From Hyphomicrobiales bacterium (GTDB lineage: Bacteria; Pseudomonadota; Alphaproteobacteria; Rhizobiales; JACESI01): 64,000 nt of DNA. Made by a program: the position numbers and the translations under genes. The stretch's first letter is position 1; the number at the start of each line of letters is the position of its first letter. Positions 40,132-49,000 of the stretch are shown here, piece after piece. Location of the stretch: the NCBI GenBank assembly GCA_013911885.1, contig JACESI010000007.1:62001-126000 (forward strand), in the 5' to 3' direction. The notes beneath the pieces were generated by a model. It saw only the letters and a list, made by a program, of their open reading frames with translations. It did not search any database and was not told where the DNA came from.

Positions 40132-41100
40132 ATGAACAATCGTTTGCCGATCATTCTGGGCGCGCTTGCCCTTGTTGCCTTCATTGCCTATTCCTCGGTA
40201 TTCGTCGTCAACGAACGCCAGCAGGCGATCGTGCTGCGGTTTGGTGAAATCACCCGACTGATCAAGGACCCCGGCCTGTATTTCAAACTGCCGACCAACA
40301 TCGTTGAGACCGTCCAGATCGTTGAGGACCGCCTTCTGCGCCTCGATCTTGAGGACATCACGGTTCAAGTCAGCGGCGGCAAGTTTTATATCGTCGATGC
40401 CTTTGTGGTCTACCGAATCGAGGATCTCGGGCTGTTCAAGGAGCGGGCTTCGGGCAATATCGATCAGGCCGAACGGCTTCTGCGGACCCGCCTCAACGAT
40501 GGCTTGCGTGACGTTTATGGTCGTCGCGGTTTTGAAGCAGCGCTCTCCGAGGAGCGCAATGAAATGATGCTTGAGATTCGCGAACTCCTGATTCCGCAGG
40601 TTCGCGCTTTCGGCCTCAAGGTTGTCGATGTGCGCGTCCGCCGGACCGATCTCACCCCGGAAGTCTCACAGCAGACCTTCGACCGCATGTCGGCGGAGCG
40701 CCTTGCTGAGGCCGAGCGGCTTCGTGCCCGTGGCCGCGAGGCGGAACAGCGCATCAAGGCGATCGCCGACCGTCAGGTGGTCGAGATCGTTTCCGAGGCA
40801 AGACGCGACAGTGAAATCCTGCGCGGTGAGGGCGATGCCGAACGCAACCGCGTCTTTGCCAGCGCCTTTGGCCGCGATCCGGAATTCTTCGAGTTCTATC
40901 GCTCGATGAGCGCCTATGAAAGCGCGCTCGAGAATTCCGGGACCACGCTGGTTCTGTCACCGGATTCTGAATTCTTCCGCTATTTCGGTGCAGGCCCGAC
41001 TGAGCGCAAGCTGCCGACGGCGGGTGAACTGGCGGCCCCAGCCGCCGCAGCCCCGGCAGCGTCGCCTGCCGTGACCCCGCCTGTCGCGCCACAACAATAG
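40132..41100 (+). CDS. hflC: HflC, SPFH-domain partner of HflK
   Basis: Second subunit of the HflKC complex. The 322-residue protein has one N-terminal transmembrane helix (IILGALALVAFIAYSSVFVV), the SPFH domain beginning NERQQAIVLRFGEI, conserved DVRVRRTDLTPEVS and MSAERLAEAERLRARGREAEQRI, and a C-terminal Ala/Pro-rich tail of about 30 residues. It follows hflK after two bases and precedes the DUF2065 gene by 13, forming one operon. Confidence 0.95.
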   Translation: MNNRLPIILGALALVAFIAYSSVFVVNERQQAIVLRFGEITRLIKDPGLYFKLPTNIVETVQIVEDRLLRLDLEDITVQVSGGKFYIVDAFVVYRIEDLGLFKERASGNIDQAERLLRTRLNDGLRDVYGRRGFEAALSEERNEMMLEIRELLIPQVRAFGLKVVDVRVRRTDLTPEVSQQTFDRMSAERLAEAERLRARGREAEQRIKAIADRQVVEIVSEARRDSEILRGEGDAERNRVFASAFGRDPEFFEFYRSMSAYESALENSGTTLVLSPDSEFFRYFGAGPTERKLPTAGELAAPAAAAPAASPAVTPPVAPQQ

Positions 41101-41113
41101 GCATTCGGGACCG

Positions 41114-41299
41114 ATGAGAGACATCCTCACCGGTCTCGCGCTTGTTCTCGTGATCGAGGGGCTGGCTTATGCGGCCTTTCCCGATCAGGTAAAATCCATG
41201 CTGATCCGGATCAAGGAAACACCGTCCGCGACCTTGAGGATCATTGGGCTTGTGGCGGCTTTTGTTGGTGTTTTCTTGGTCTGGTTTGTGCGCCTGTGA
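41114..41299 (+). CDS. DUF2065 small membrane protein
   Basis: A 61-residue protein with two hydrophobic helices (TGLALVLVIEGLAYAAF and IIGLVAAFVGVFLVWFV), matching the DUF2065 family that is regularly found right after hflC in proteobacteria. Function is unknown; the position suggests a role with HflKC-FtsH or the downstream protease. It ends about 190 bases before the degP-type gene. Confidence 0.85.
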   Translation: MRDILTGLALVLVIEGLAYAAFPDQVKSMLIRIKETPSATLRIIGLVAAFVGVFLVWFVRL

Positions 41300-41488
41300 T
41301 CGTTGCGCCTTGCCTGAGGCGTTTGCCGCCCATGCGCTCGTCTCTGCTGGTGGCTAAAATCCTGCCGCAATGATCAAATACGCGTTATGCCAGCCTGATC
41401 TTGCTGATGATGATTGCACTTACGTTGATCTTGTCTGAGTTTCGCAACATGGTAAACCTGACTGACGGCACCTTTCGGAGGAAGAGAA

Positions 41489-43015
41489 TTGATCCGCGAA
41501 TCCCTGACTTTTCGCTCCCTGTTATCCCGGAAAAGAGCCGTTCGTGCGATCGCAGTGATCGTATTTCTTACCGTTAGCTCGCTGATTTCCTCCCTCCAGC
41601 CTGCGCGGGCGGAAAACGGGCCGGATTCGATTGCTGATCTGGCTGAAAAGCTGCTTGATGCGGTGGTGAATATTTCAACGGCAACCAATGTAGGCGGCAG
41701 CGCGATCACCCGCAATCGCGGCCCGGAACGACCGAAGGCACCGGACGGTTCGCCCTTTGAAGAGTTTTTTGAAGAGTTTTTCGATCGCCAGCAAAATGAT
41801 TCTGCAAAACCACGGCGGGTGCAGTCGCTGGGCTCCGGCTTTGTCATCGACGGCAGCGGCATCATCGTGACCAACAATCACGTTATCGAAGGTGCGGACG
41901 AGATCACGATCAATTTTGCGAATGGCGATGCGCTGACGGCGGAACTCGTCGGCAAGGATGACAAGACCGATCTCGCCGTTTTGAAGGTTATGCCAAAAAA
42001 GCCACTGACTTTCGTCAGTTTCGGATCATCAGAGGCCATGCGCGTTGGCGACTGGGTGATGGCAATCGGCAATCCTTTCGGACTGACGAGTTCGGTCACG
42101 GTCGGCATTGTCTCCGCGCGCAACCGCGACATCAATTCCGGGCCTTATGACAATTTCCTGCAAACCGATGCAGCGATCAACAAGGGCAATTCCGGCGGTC
42201 CGCTGTTCAATCGCAACGGCGAAGTGATCGGGATCAATACCGCGATCTTCTCGCCCTCCGGTGGCGGATCGGTTGGTGTCGGCTTCGCGGTGCCGAGTGA
42301 TACGGCGCTTGCCGTGATTGAGCAATTGCGGGAATTTGGCGAGACGCGGCGCGGCTGGCTTGGCGTACGCATTCAGGAAGTGACCGAAGATCTGGCCGAA
42401 GGTCTCGGCCTCGACAAGGCCCGTGGCGCGCTGGTTGCCGGCGTCACCGAAACGGGACCAGCCGAAGTCTCGGGCATCAAGGCGGGTGATGTCGTGACCA
42501 AATTCAACGGTCGCGCCATTGCCACAATGAAAGACCTGCCGCGCATGGTCGCTGATACGCCGGTCGGAAAGGCAGTCGATATTGAAGTCCTGCGTCAGGG
42601 CAAGCCGGTCACGCTTTCGGTCACTCTCGGACGTTTGGAAGAGGGCGAGAAAATTGCTGAGGCATCCGGTAACGCGAAGGACGAAGCCGAAAACGCGCCT
42701 GGCGCGGAGGATACCAGCGTCTTTCTTGGCATGACTCTCGAAGAGCTGAGCGATGGGCTGCGCGAGCAATACAAGCTCGACGGTTCGGTGAGAGGCCTTG
42801 TCATCACCGCCGTGGAGGAAGGGTCGAAGGCCGCGGAAAAAGGCATTTCGGAAGGCGAAGTCGTGGTCGAGGTCGGCCAGCAGCCGGTTGCAACGCGCAA
42901 GGACGTGGCAGAGCGCCTTGACGCGCTGAAGAGCCGGAACCGCAAATCAGCGCTTTTCCTGATCGCGAGCGCCGATGGTGAATTGCGGTTTGTTGCAATT
43001 AAGACCGACGAGTGA
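41489..43015 (+). CDS. degP: Do-family periplasmic serine protease (DegP/HtrA type)
   Basis: Periplasmic protease-chaperone with trypsin-like and two PDZ domains. The start is TTG at 41489: GGAGG lies at 41477-41481 with a seven-base gap and no ATG or GTG fits. The 508 residues have a signal peptide (about 1-41), catalytic H131 (TNNHVIEG), D161 (KTDLAVL) and S235 (GNSGGPLF), then PDZ1 from about 280 (RGWLGVRIQEV) and PDZ2 from about 410. It follows hflKC-DUF2065, the usual rhizobial order, fitting a shared envelope quality-control role. Confidence 0.95.
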   Translation: MIRESLTFRSLLSRKRAVRAIAVIVFLTVSSLISSLQPARAENGPDSIADLAEKLLDAVVNISTATNVGGSAITRNRGPERPKAPDGSPFEEFFEEFFDRQQNDSAKPRRVQSLGSGFVIDGSGIIVTNNHVIEGADEITINFANGDALTAELVGKDDKTDLAVLKVMPKKPLTFVSFGSSEAMRVGDWVMAIGNPFGLTSSVTVGIVSARNRDINSGPYDNFLQTDAAINKGNSGGPLFNRNGEVIGINTAIFSPSGGGSVGVGFAVPSDTALAVIEQLREFGETRRGWLGVRIQEVTEDLAEGLGLDKARGALVAGVTETGPAEVSGIKAGDVVTKFNGRAIATMKDLPRMVADTPVGKAVDIEVLRQGKPVTLSVTLGRLEEGEKIAEASGNAKDEAENAPGAEDTSVFLGMTLEELSDGLREQYKLDGSVRGLVITAVEEGSKAAEKGISEGEVVVEVGQQPVATRKDVAERLDALKSRNRKSALFLIASADGELRFVAIKTDE

Positions 43016-43041
43016 AGCCGCCGCGCCTGAATCGGTAATCG

Positions 43042-43926
43042 TCAGGCGACAAAGTCCTGACGGGTATAGCCCTGAAGGAAAAGAAGTGCGGTCAGATCGC
43101 CGTGGCTGATTGAAAAATCAGCCTCAGCGGCAACTTTCGGCTTGGCGTGGACGGCAACGCCGGATCCAGCGAGGCGGATCATGCCGAGATCGTTCGCGCC
43201 GTCTCCAATCGCCATTGCATCTTGTTCCGAAATACCGCGCATTTTGCAGATCTCCTGAAGCGCGATAATTTTCGCCTCCGATCCAAGGATCGGCTCTTCG
43301 ACGAGGCCACTCAGAGCGTCGTTCTCCGTCAGAAGCGTGTTGGCGCGGTTTTCGTCAAACCCCAGCCTATGCGCGATCCGCGATGTGAAAATCGTAAAGC
43401 CACCCGAGACAAGGGCCGTATAGCCGCCATGGGCGCGCATGGTTTGAACGAGTTCGCGCCCGCCGGAGCGAAGCGTGATACGGTCTGCCACAACCGCGTC
43501 GATGACGGAAAGCGGCAGGCCCTTCAACAGCCCGACACGCTCGCGCAGGGCTGGTTCGAACGCGATTTCACCGCGCATGGCGCGCGCGGTGATGGCTGCG
43601 ACCCGGTCCTTGACGCCAATCATGTCGGCGAGTTCATCAATACATTCCTGCTCGATCATGGTTGAATCCATGTCGGCGATCAAAACCGACTTCCGGCGTT
43701 TGTCCTGATCCTGAAAGGCGAGATCAATTCCGCCTTCATGAAGGCGTGGCGCAACAGCCTCGAACGCGGTGCGTTCCGCCTCGTCAAGCGCGATATCGCA
43801 GGCAACCCCCGGCTGCAACCAGGTAACGGCCACCCTGCGGCCAAGGGCGGCTTCGACATGCGCTATGACCTGATCGGAGATTTGCGGCCTTGCCGGATGT
43901 GATATGAGGGTTGCAACAAGGTTCAT
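43042..43926 (-). CDS. serB: SerB, phosphoserine phosphatase
   Basis: HAD-family phosphatase that performs the last step of serine synthesis. I start at ATG 43926 (MNLVATLIS), giving 294 residues; the frame is open to 44139 over miaA without homology. An N-terminal ACT-like domain of about 80 residues precedes the HAD core: DMDSTMIEQECIDELAD (motif I, nucleophile Asp), VSGGFTIFTS (motif II), and GDGANDLGMI (motif III). It reads convergently into degP and divergently from miaA with only 18 bases between the two starts. Confidence 0.95.
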   Translation of the reverse strand: MNLVATLISHPARPQISDQVIAHVEAALGRRVAVTWLQPGVACDIALDEAERTAFEAVAPRLHEGGIDLAFQDQDKRRKSVLIADMDSTMIEQECIDELADMIGVKDRVAAITARAMRGEIAFEPALRERVGLLKGLPLSVIDAVVADRITLRSGGRELVQTMRAHGGYTALVSGGFTIFTSRIAHRLGFDENRANTLLTENDALSGLVEEPILGSEAKIIALQEICKMRGISEQDAMAIGDGANDLGMIRLAGSGVAVHAKPKVAAEADFSISHGDLTALLFLQGYTRQDFVA

Positions 43927-43944
43927 GGGAACAGGTTTCAAACG

Positions 43945-44895
43945 ATGAAAGAAAGCGCGGTCTTGATAGCCGGACCGACGGCAAGCGGCAAGTCCTCGCG
44001 CGCACTTGCCGAAGCTGAGGCCGCGCGGGCGGCGGGGCGCGCGCCGATCATTGTCAACGCCGATTCCATGCAGGTCTACCGCGAGCTGCGCGTCATTTCG
44101 GCGCGACCCGGACCGGCGGAAGAGGCGCAAGTGCCGCATTGCCTTTATGGTTTTGTCAGCGCGTCAGAAGCCTTCAGCACCGGAGCCTGGCTTTCCGCAG
44201 TGGGCGATCTCATCACGCAATTACCCGCGCGGGCACTGCCGATTTTCGTCGGCGGTACCGGGCTTTACTTCAAGGCGCTGACAGAAGGCTTTGCCGAAAT
44301 CCCGCCGATCCCGGCTTCCATAAGGGCAGCGTGGCGGGATGCCTTCGCGCGTGAAGGGGCGGCGGCAATGCATGAGGCTCTCGCGATCCGCGATCCGGCG
44401 GCGGCGGCGGTGATCCGACCATCGGACAGCCAGCGGATCCTGCGCGCGCTTGAGGTGTTCGACGCGTCCGGTCAATCGATTCTGCACTGGCAGGCGGCGC
44501 AGAAGATGGCGGCAATGACGCCGCTCCTCGATCCGGCGGATTGTCGCAAGATCGTGGTCCTGCCGGAGCGCAGCGTTCTCTACGCCGCTATCGATGCGCG
44601 TTTTGAGGCAATGGTCGACAACGGCGCGCTTTCAGAGGTTGCTGATCTTGCGACCCTCGCGCTCGATCCGATGCTGCCTGCGATGAAGGCGATCGGCGTG
44701 CCGCAATTGCTTGCTCATCTTGCCGGAGTGCTCTCGCTCGAAGAGGCGATTGACGATGCAAAACGCGAGAGCCGCCGCTATGCCAAGCGACAGATGACCT
44801 GGCTTCGCAACCAGATGGGCGCGGACTGGTTGCGGCTCGGCCCGGATGATGGCCCGCGACAACAAACTCTTGACAGCAAACATCCATCGTCTTAA
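43945..44895 (+). CDS. miaA: MiaA, tRNA dimethylallyltransferase
   Basis: Adds a dimethylallyl group to adenosine 37 of tRNAs that read codons beginning with U. The 316-residue protein shows the P-loop GPTASGKSS (10-18), VNADSMQVYRELRVISARP, FVGGTGLYFKAL and the C-terminal RYAKRQMTWLRNQ, all family signatures. It is divergent from serB. The ilvB promoter TTGACA lies within its last codons, so its 3' end overlaps the next unit's control region. Confidence 0.96.
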   Translation: MKESAVLIAGPTASGKSSRALAEAEAARAAGRAPIIVNADSMQVYRELRVISARPGPAEEAQVPHCLYGFVSASEAFSTGAWLSAVGDLITQLPARALPIFVGGTGLYFKALTEGFAEIPPIPASIRAAWRDAFAREGAAAMHEALAIRDPAAAAVIRPSDSQRILRALEVFDASGQSILHWQAAQKMAAMTPLLDPADCRKIVVLPERSVLYAAIDARFEAMVDNGALSEVADLATLALDPMLPAMKAIGVPQLLAHLAGVLSLEEAIDDAKRESRRYAKRQMTWLRNQMGADWLRLGPDDGPRQQTLDSKHPSS

Positions 44896-44897
44896 CC
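44870..44897 (+). promoter_or_regulatory. Probable promoter of the acetolactate synthase operon
   Basis: A perfect -35 TTGACA at 44870-44875, sixteen bases, then TTAACC at 44892-44897 as a weak -10. The predicted transcript would begin near 44903, about 25 bases before the leader-peptide start. It lies across the miaA stop codon. Confidence 0.45.
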
Positions 44898-44927
44898 ATC
44901 GACGCACTTAAATTTCGAGTGGAAACG

Positions 44928-44981
44928 ATGACACGGTTCATTCTTGTGGTGACGGGGCACATTGCCGGAGAAGCGCACTAG
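44928..44981 (+). CDS. Leader peptide of the acetolactate synthase attenuator
   Basis: A 17-codon frame starting at ATG 44928, with GTGGAAACG upstream, that encodes MTRFILVVTGHIAGEAH. Isoleucine, leucine and two valines lie consecutively at codons 5-8, with another isoleucine at 12: the residue types made by the downstream pathway. The stop TAG sits in the loop of hairpin GAGAAGC/GCTTCTC (44968-44987). This is the arrangement of a branched-chain amino-acid attenuation leader, as known for ilv operons in proteobacteria. Confidence 0.8.
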   Translation: MTRFILVVTGHIAGEAH

Positions 44982-45041
44982 CTTCTCGGATCGGTGATGT
45001 GCGGCAACAGGCTCCTCAAAGGGGCCTTTTTTATTGCCGCA
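44955..45041 (+). terminator. Attenuator (alternative hairpins and terminator) before ilvB
   Basis: A terminator stem AGGCTCC (45009-45015) / GGGGCCT (45021-45027) is followed by six Ts. It is enclosed by a perfect outer stem TGCGGCAA (45000-45007) / TTGCCGCA (45034-45041). Upstream, GAGAAGC/GCTTCTC and the outer GCACAT (44957-44962) / ATGTGC (44997-45002) form a hairpin that overlaps the leader reading frame. Ribosome stalling at the Ile-Leu-Val-Val codons would disrupt that hairpin and free its 3' side. The exact antiterminator pairing was not computed. Confidence 0.75.
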
Positions 45042-45120
45042 GTTTGCCTCTCACGACACAATGACGGGGCCGCCCGAAAGCGACGGCAACAGGTGCAAGC
45101 AGCGCCGATGGAGGAAGACG

Positions 45121-46938
45121 ATGGATGCCAGTAACGCAGTGAAGGACGCGATCTTGACCGCCGCGTCCCGCTCTGGAGTTGAAATGACCGGGGCGCAGAT
45201 GGTTCTTCAGGCGTTTCGCGACAATGGGGTCGAGCATATTTTCGGCTATCCGGGTGGCGCGGTTCTTCCGATCTATGACGAGATTTTTCAGCAGGAAGAC
45301 GTGAAACACATTCTTGTGCGTCACGAGCAGGGCGCAGGCCATGCGGCGGAGGGTTATGCCCGCTCAACCGGCAGGCCGGGTGTCGTTCTCGTCACCTCCG
45401 GTCCCGGTGCGACCAATATGGTGACAGCGCTCACCGACGCGATGATGGATTCGATCCCGCTTGTCTGCATCACCGGTCAGGTGCCGACCCATCTCATCGG
45501 CAATGATGCGTTTCAGGAATGTGACACGGTCGGCATCACCCGGCCCTGCACGAAGCACAACTGGCTCGTGAAGTCCGTTGATGATCTTCCAGGCATTCTG
45601 CATGAGGCATTTCATGTCGCGACCACCGGCAGGCCCGGTCCGGTCGTTGTCGATATTCCGAAGGATGTTCAGTTCGCAACCGGACTCTATACGACCGGAC
45701 AGCGTCGCTACCACAAGAGCTACAAGCCGCAATTGCAGGGCGATCCGCATGCGATCCGTGCCGCGGTTCACGCGCTTGCGGGCGCGAAACGCCCGGTGCT
45801 TTATACGGGCGGCGGGGTCATCAATTCCGGTGATGGCGCGACGGAGCGGTTGCGCGAACTCGCCGAGATTACCGGGTTTCCGGTGACATCAACGCTGATG
45901 GGGCTTGGCGCCTATCCGGCATCCGGCAAGCAGTGGCTGGGCATGCTCGGTATGCACGGAACCTATGAAGCCAACATGGTCATGCATGATTGCGACGTCA
46001 TGGTCTGTATCGGCGCACGCTTTGATGACCGCATCACCGGGCGCACGGATGCCTTTTCGCCAGGCTCTCTCAAGATCCATATCGACATTGACGCATCCTC
46101 GATCAACAAGAATATCAAGGTCGATATTCCGATTGTCGGCGATTGCGAACATGTTCTGGCTGCGATGATCCATGTCTGGAAGGAAGAAAAGCGCAAGGTC
46201 GACCCGGTGGCGCACAAGGACTGGTGGAAACAGATCGACCTCTGGCGGGCGCGCAAAAGCCTCGGCTACCGGGCGAACAAGGATGTCATCATGCCGCAAT
46301 ATGCCATTGAGCGGTTGTTCGCGCTGAGCAAGGACCATGACACCTACATCACAACCGAAGTCGGTCAGCACCAGATGTGGGCTGCACAATATTTCGGCTT
46401 CGAAAAACCCAACCGCTGGATGACTTCGGGCGGTCTCGGCACGATGGGATATGGTTTTCCGGCGGCGGTGGGCGTCCAGATCGCTCATCCGGAAAGCCTC
46501 GTCATCGATATAGCGGGCGATGCGTCTATCCAGATGATGCTTCAGGAAATGTCGACCTGTGTTCAATATGAATTGCCGGTCAAGATTTTCATTTTGAACA
46601 ATCAATATATGGGTATGGTGCGGCAATGGCAGCAGCTTTTGCATGGCAATCGCCTGTCGCATTCCTACAGCGATGCGTTGCCGGATTTTGTGAAACTTGC
46701 CGAAGCCTATGGCGGTGTTGGCCTTTATTGCGACAAGCCGGATCAGCTTGACGACAAGATCCGCGAGATGTTCGAGGTCAGGCGTCCGGTGATTTTCGAT
46801 TGCCGCGTCGCGGCGCTCGCCAATTGTTTTCCGATGATCCCTTCCGGCAAGGCGCATAACGAGATGTTGCTCTCGGATGCGGTGAGCGATGCGGATATCG
46901 AAAGTGCGATTGATCGGGAAGGAGCGACCCTCGTCTGA
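45121..46938 (+). CDS. ilvB: Acetolactate synthase, large (catalytic) subunit
   Basis: Thiamine diphosphate enzyme that makes acetolactate or acetohydroxybutyrate, the first common step of valine, leucine and isoleucine synthesis. I use ATG 45121, with GGAGGAAG upstream; the open frame begins 29 codons earlier across the attenuator. The 605 residues have GYPGGAVLPIYD, the catalytic glutamate in RHEQGAGHAAEGYAR (E69), the FAD-binding middle domain and the ThDP motif GDASIQMMLQEMST. Rhizobial homologues are often called ilvI. The regulatory subunit gene follows after two other genes. Confidence 0.97.
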   Translation: MDASNAVKDAILTAASRSGVEMTGAQMVLQAFRDNGVEHIFGYPGGAVLPIYDEIFQQEDVKHILVRHEQGAGHAAEGYARSTGRPGVVLVTSGPGATNMVTALTDAMMDSIPLVCITGQVPTHLIGNDAFQECDTVGITRPCTKHNWLVKSVDDLPGILHEAFHVATTGRPGPVVVDIPKDVQFATGLYTTGQRRYHKSYKPQLQGDPHAIRAAVHALAGAKRPVLYTGGGVINSGDGATERLRELAEITGFPVTSTLMGLGAYPASGKQWLGMLGMHGTYEANMVMHDCDVMVCIGARFDDRITGRTDAFSPGSLKIHIDIDASSINKNIKVDIPIVGDCEHVLAAMIHVWKEEKRKVDPVAHKDWWKQIDLWRARKSLGYRANKDVIMPQYAIERLFALSKDHDTYITTEVGQHQMWAAQYFGFEKPNRWMTSGGLGTMGYGFPAAVGVQIAHPESLVIDIAGDASIQMMLQEMSTCVQYELPVKIFILNNQYMGMVRQWQQLLHGNRLSHSYSDALPDFVKLAEAYGGVGLYCDKPDQLDDKIREMFEVRRPVIFDCRVAALANCFPMIPSGKAHNEMLLSDAVSDADIESAIDREGATLV

Positions 46939-46962
46939 TTGTCAGGCGGTCGAAGCACGAGC

Positions 46963-47457
46963 ATGATCAGGATTTTCAGTGCGTTCCTCCTTATTTTGAC
47001 GCTCGCAGGCTGCGATATTTTCAAGCCGTCGCGGGTCGACGTTCCGACGACGGATGTTACCATCGTGCCACCGAAGGGTTATGTCGTATCGAAGCGTTTT
47101 CCCGGGGTTGAAGATATTCAAAGCAGCGGGTCGATCACGGTGAATGTCTTCCCGGTGCAGTCGATCGGTTCGCTCGGCGCCCTGTTCGCCTCGGTCGAGC
47201 GGGCGACGCCGACACTCAACAATCGCGGCATCCATGTCGAGGGGACCGAGACCATCACCTGGAAAGGCAAGCCCGTACTGCTTTTTCGCGGCAACCAGAA
47301 GGACGCCAAAGGGGTGATCTACGAGAAGTGGATTGCGGTTTTTGTCGAAGAACGCCCGATCATGGTGGCGTTTCAGGAACCACGGCCCGGAAAACTGAAC
47401 GCAGATGCGATCATCGCCGCTTTTGCATCGGTCGATGTCAAGGCCCACGCAGAATGA
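46963..47457 (+). CDS. Predicted lipoprotein of unknown function
   Basis: A 164-residue protein with a clear lipoprotein signal: MIRIFSAFLLILTLAGC, cysteine 17. The mature part has no family I recognise; it contains VPPKGYVVSKRF, a run of alternating residues suggestive of a small beta domain, and WIAVFVEERPIMVAFQEP near the end. It lies 24 bases after ilvB in the same direction and overlaps nothing, so it is likely in the ilv transcript. A link to branched-chain metabolism is not supported by the sequence itself. Confidence 0.75.
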   Translation: MIRIFSAFLLILTLAGCDIFKPSRVDVPTTDVTIVPPKGYVVSKRFPGVEDIQSSGSITVNVFPVQSIGSLGALFASVERATPTLNNRGIHVEGTETITWKGKPVLLFRGNQKDAKGVIYEKWIAVFVEERPIMVAFQEPRPGKLNADAIIAAFASVDVKAHAE

Positions 47458-47503
47458 CGCCTCGCGCTGCGCTTTTCTCAGGTGCCTCAGCGGACCTTCG
47501 GTT

Positions 47504-48406
47504 ATGACCGGCGCGCGAGCGGGGCTGGTTGATTATCTGGTTCTCTTCGCGCTCGGGGCGCTGTGGGGGTCTTCCTTCATTTTCACCAAGATCGCGGTCG
47601 CGGACATTCCGCCTGCAACCCAGACAGCCTATCGCCTCATCGGGGGGATGGTCGTTATTTGGGCGCTGTTCTTCGTGATCGGCGGGTCGATGCCGCGCCG
47701 GTTGAAGACCCATTTGTTGGTTGCGTTTTCCGGCATTCTCGGCACCGGGCTGCCGTTTTATCTCATCGCCTGGGGACAGATGGTGGTGCCGCCGGGGCTG
47801 ACCGCGATCCTGCTTGCGGTGATGCCGCTTCTCACCCTGGTCTTTGCGCATTTCTTCACGACAGATGAGCGCTTCTCGTCGAAAAAGGCCGCCGGCGTTT
47901 CAATCGGCTTTATAGGTACGGTCATTCTGGTCGGACCGGTGCTTCTCGCCGGTCTCGGCAGCGACATCACCCGCCAGCTTGCCGTGCTTCTTGCCGCTTC
48001 ATGCTATGCCGCGAACACGATTGTCACAAAGGCAATCCTGCATGTGCCGCCCATTCCGCTGGTCTGCCTCTCGATCACCTATGGCATGATCCCGGTTGTT
48101 GTCGGTGCCTTTATTTTCGATGGCCCGTTTCACTTGGCCTATTCTTTCGAGGCACTTTCGGCGGTCGCGATTCTTTCGGTTTTTCACACGGTGCTTGCGA
48201 CCTTCATGCTGGTGTTTCTGATCAGCCGCCAGGGGGCCACATTTTTCAGCCAGATCAACTTGCTGGTACCGATTTTCGGCGTAGGATGGGCTTTCCTGAT
48301 TTTTGGCGAACAGCCCGGTGCCAACGACGCACTCGCCCTTCTTCTCATTTTGACCGGCATCGCCGTTGCGCGCGGTGGCCTTCAACCTTCTCAAACGGGG
48401 ACATGA
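47504..48406 (+). CDS. EamA/DMT-family transporter
   Basis: A 300-residue membrane protein with ten predicted helices in two EamA repeats (LGALWGSSFIFTKIA at the start; second repeat from about residue 160). I use ATG 47504; the frame is open from 47405. The family exports or imports metabolites such as amino acids. Its stop is one base before the ilvH start, so it is embedded in the acetolactate synthase operon, which makes an amino-acid or intermediate exporter plausible, but the substrate is unknown. Confidence 0.87.
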   Translation: MTGARAGLVDYLVLFALGALWGSSFIFTKIAVADIPPATQTAYRLIGGMVVIWALFFVIGGSMPRRLKTHLLVAFSGILGTGLPFYLIAWGQMVVPPGLTAILLAVMPLLTLVFAHFFTTDERFSSKKAAGVSIGFIGTVILVGPVLLAGLGSDITRQLAVLLAASCYAANTIVTKAILHVPPIPLVCLSITYGMIPVVVGAFIFDGPFHLAYSFEALSAVAILSVFHTVLATFMLVFLISRQGATFFSQINLLVPIFGVGWAFLIFGEQPGANDALALLLILTGIAVARGGLQPSQTGT

Positions 48407-48407
48407 C

Positions 48408-48983
48408 ATGCCGAAAACTGAACATCAATCCGCCTATTTTCTTGTCGACAATGGCGATGTCGAGGAAACCCACACCTTATCCGTTCTGGTTGATAACGAG
48501 CCGGGTGTGCTTGCCCGTGTGATCGGTCTCTTCTCCGGGCGCGGCTATAATATCGAGAGCCTGACCGTTTCAGAAACAGAGCACGACAGTCACCTGTCGC
48601 GGATCACGATCGTGACCAAGGGCACGCCGGGCGTGCTTCAGCAGATCAAAAGCCAGTTGAGCCGGATCGTGCCGGTTCATGTGGTGAAGGATCTCAGCCA
48701 GCTTGCCCGTGAGCGTGGGCAGGAAAAGCCGCTCGAGCGCGAGCTTGCGCTTGTCAAGGTCAAGGGCACGGGCGAAATGCGGCTCGAAGCGCTGCGGATT
48801 GCCGACGCGTTCAAGGCGGAAGTCGTGGATGCGACGACGGATCATTTCATTTTTCAAATGGTCGGCCGCTCGCCCCGGGTCGAGCAGTTCGTATCGATCA
48901 TGCGGCCTCTCGGGCTTGTCGAAGTGTGCAAAACCGGCGTTGCGGCGGTGAGCCGCGGTGCTGGCGGGATCAATGATGCGTGA
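48408..48983 (+). CDS. ilvH: Acetolactate synthase, small (regulatory) subunit
   Basis: Regulatory partner of the catalytic subunit, giving activity and valine feedback sensitivity. From ATG 48408 the protein has 191 residues: an N-terminal ACT domain (HTLSVLVDNEPGVLARVIGLFSGRGYNIESL, described here in two pieces across residues 22-52) and the C-terminal ALS small-subunit domain with RELALVKVKG. The start lies one base after the transporter stop. Separation from the large subunit by two genes is unusual but the order ilvB...ilvH is kept. Confidence 0.95.
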   Translation: MPKTEHQSAYFLVDNGDVEETHTLSVLVDNEPGVLARVIGLFSGRGYNIESLTVSETEHDSHLSRITIVTKGTPGVLQQIKSQLSRIVPVHVVKDLSQLARERGQEKPLERELALVKVKGTGEMRLEALRIADAFKAEVVDATTDHFIFQMVGRSPRVEQFVSIMRPLGLVEVCKTGVAAVSRGAGGINDA

Positions 48984-49000
48984 GCAGGCGGGAGCGAACA

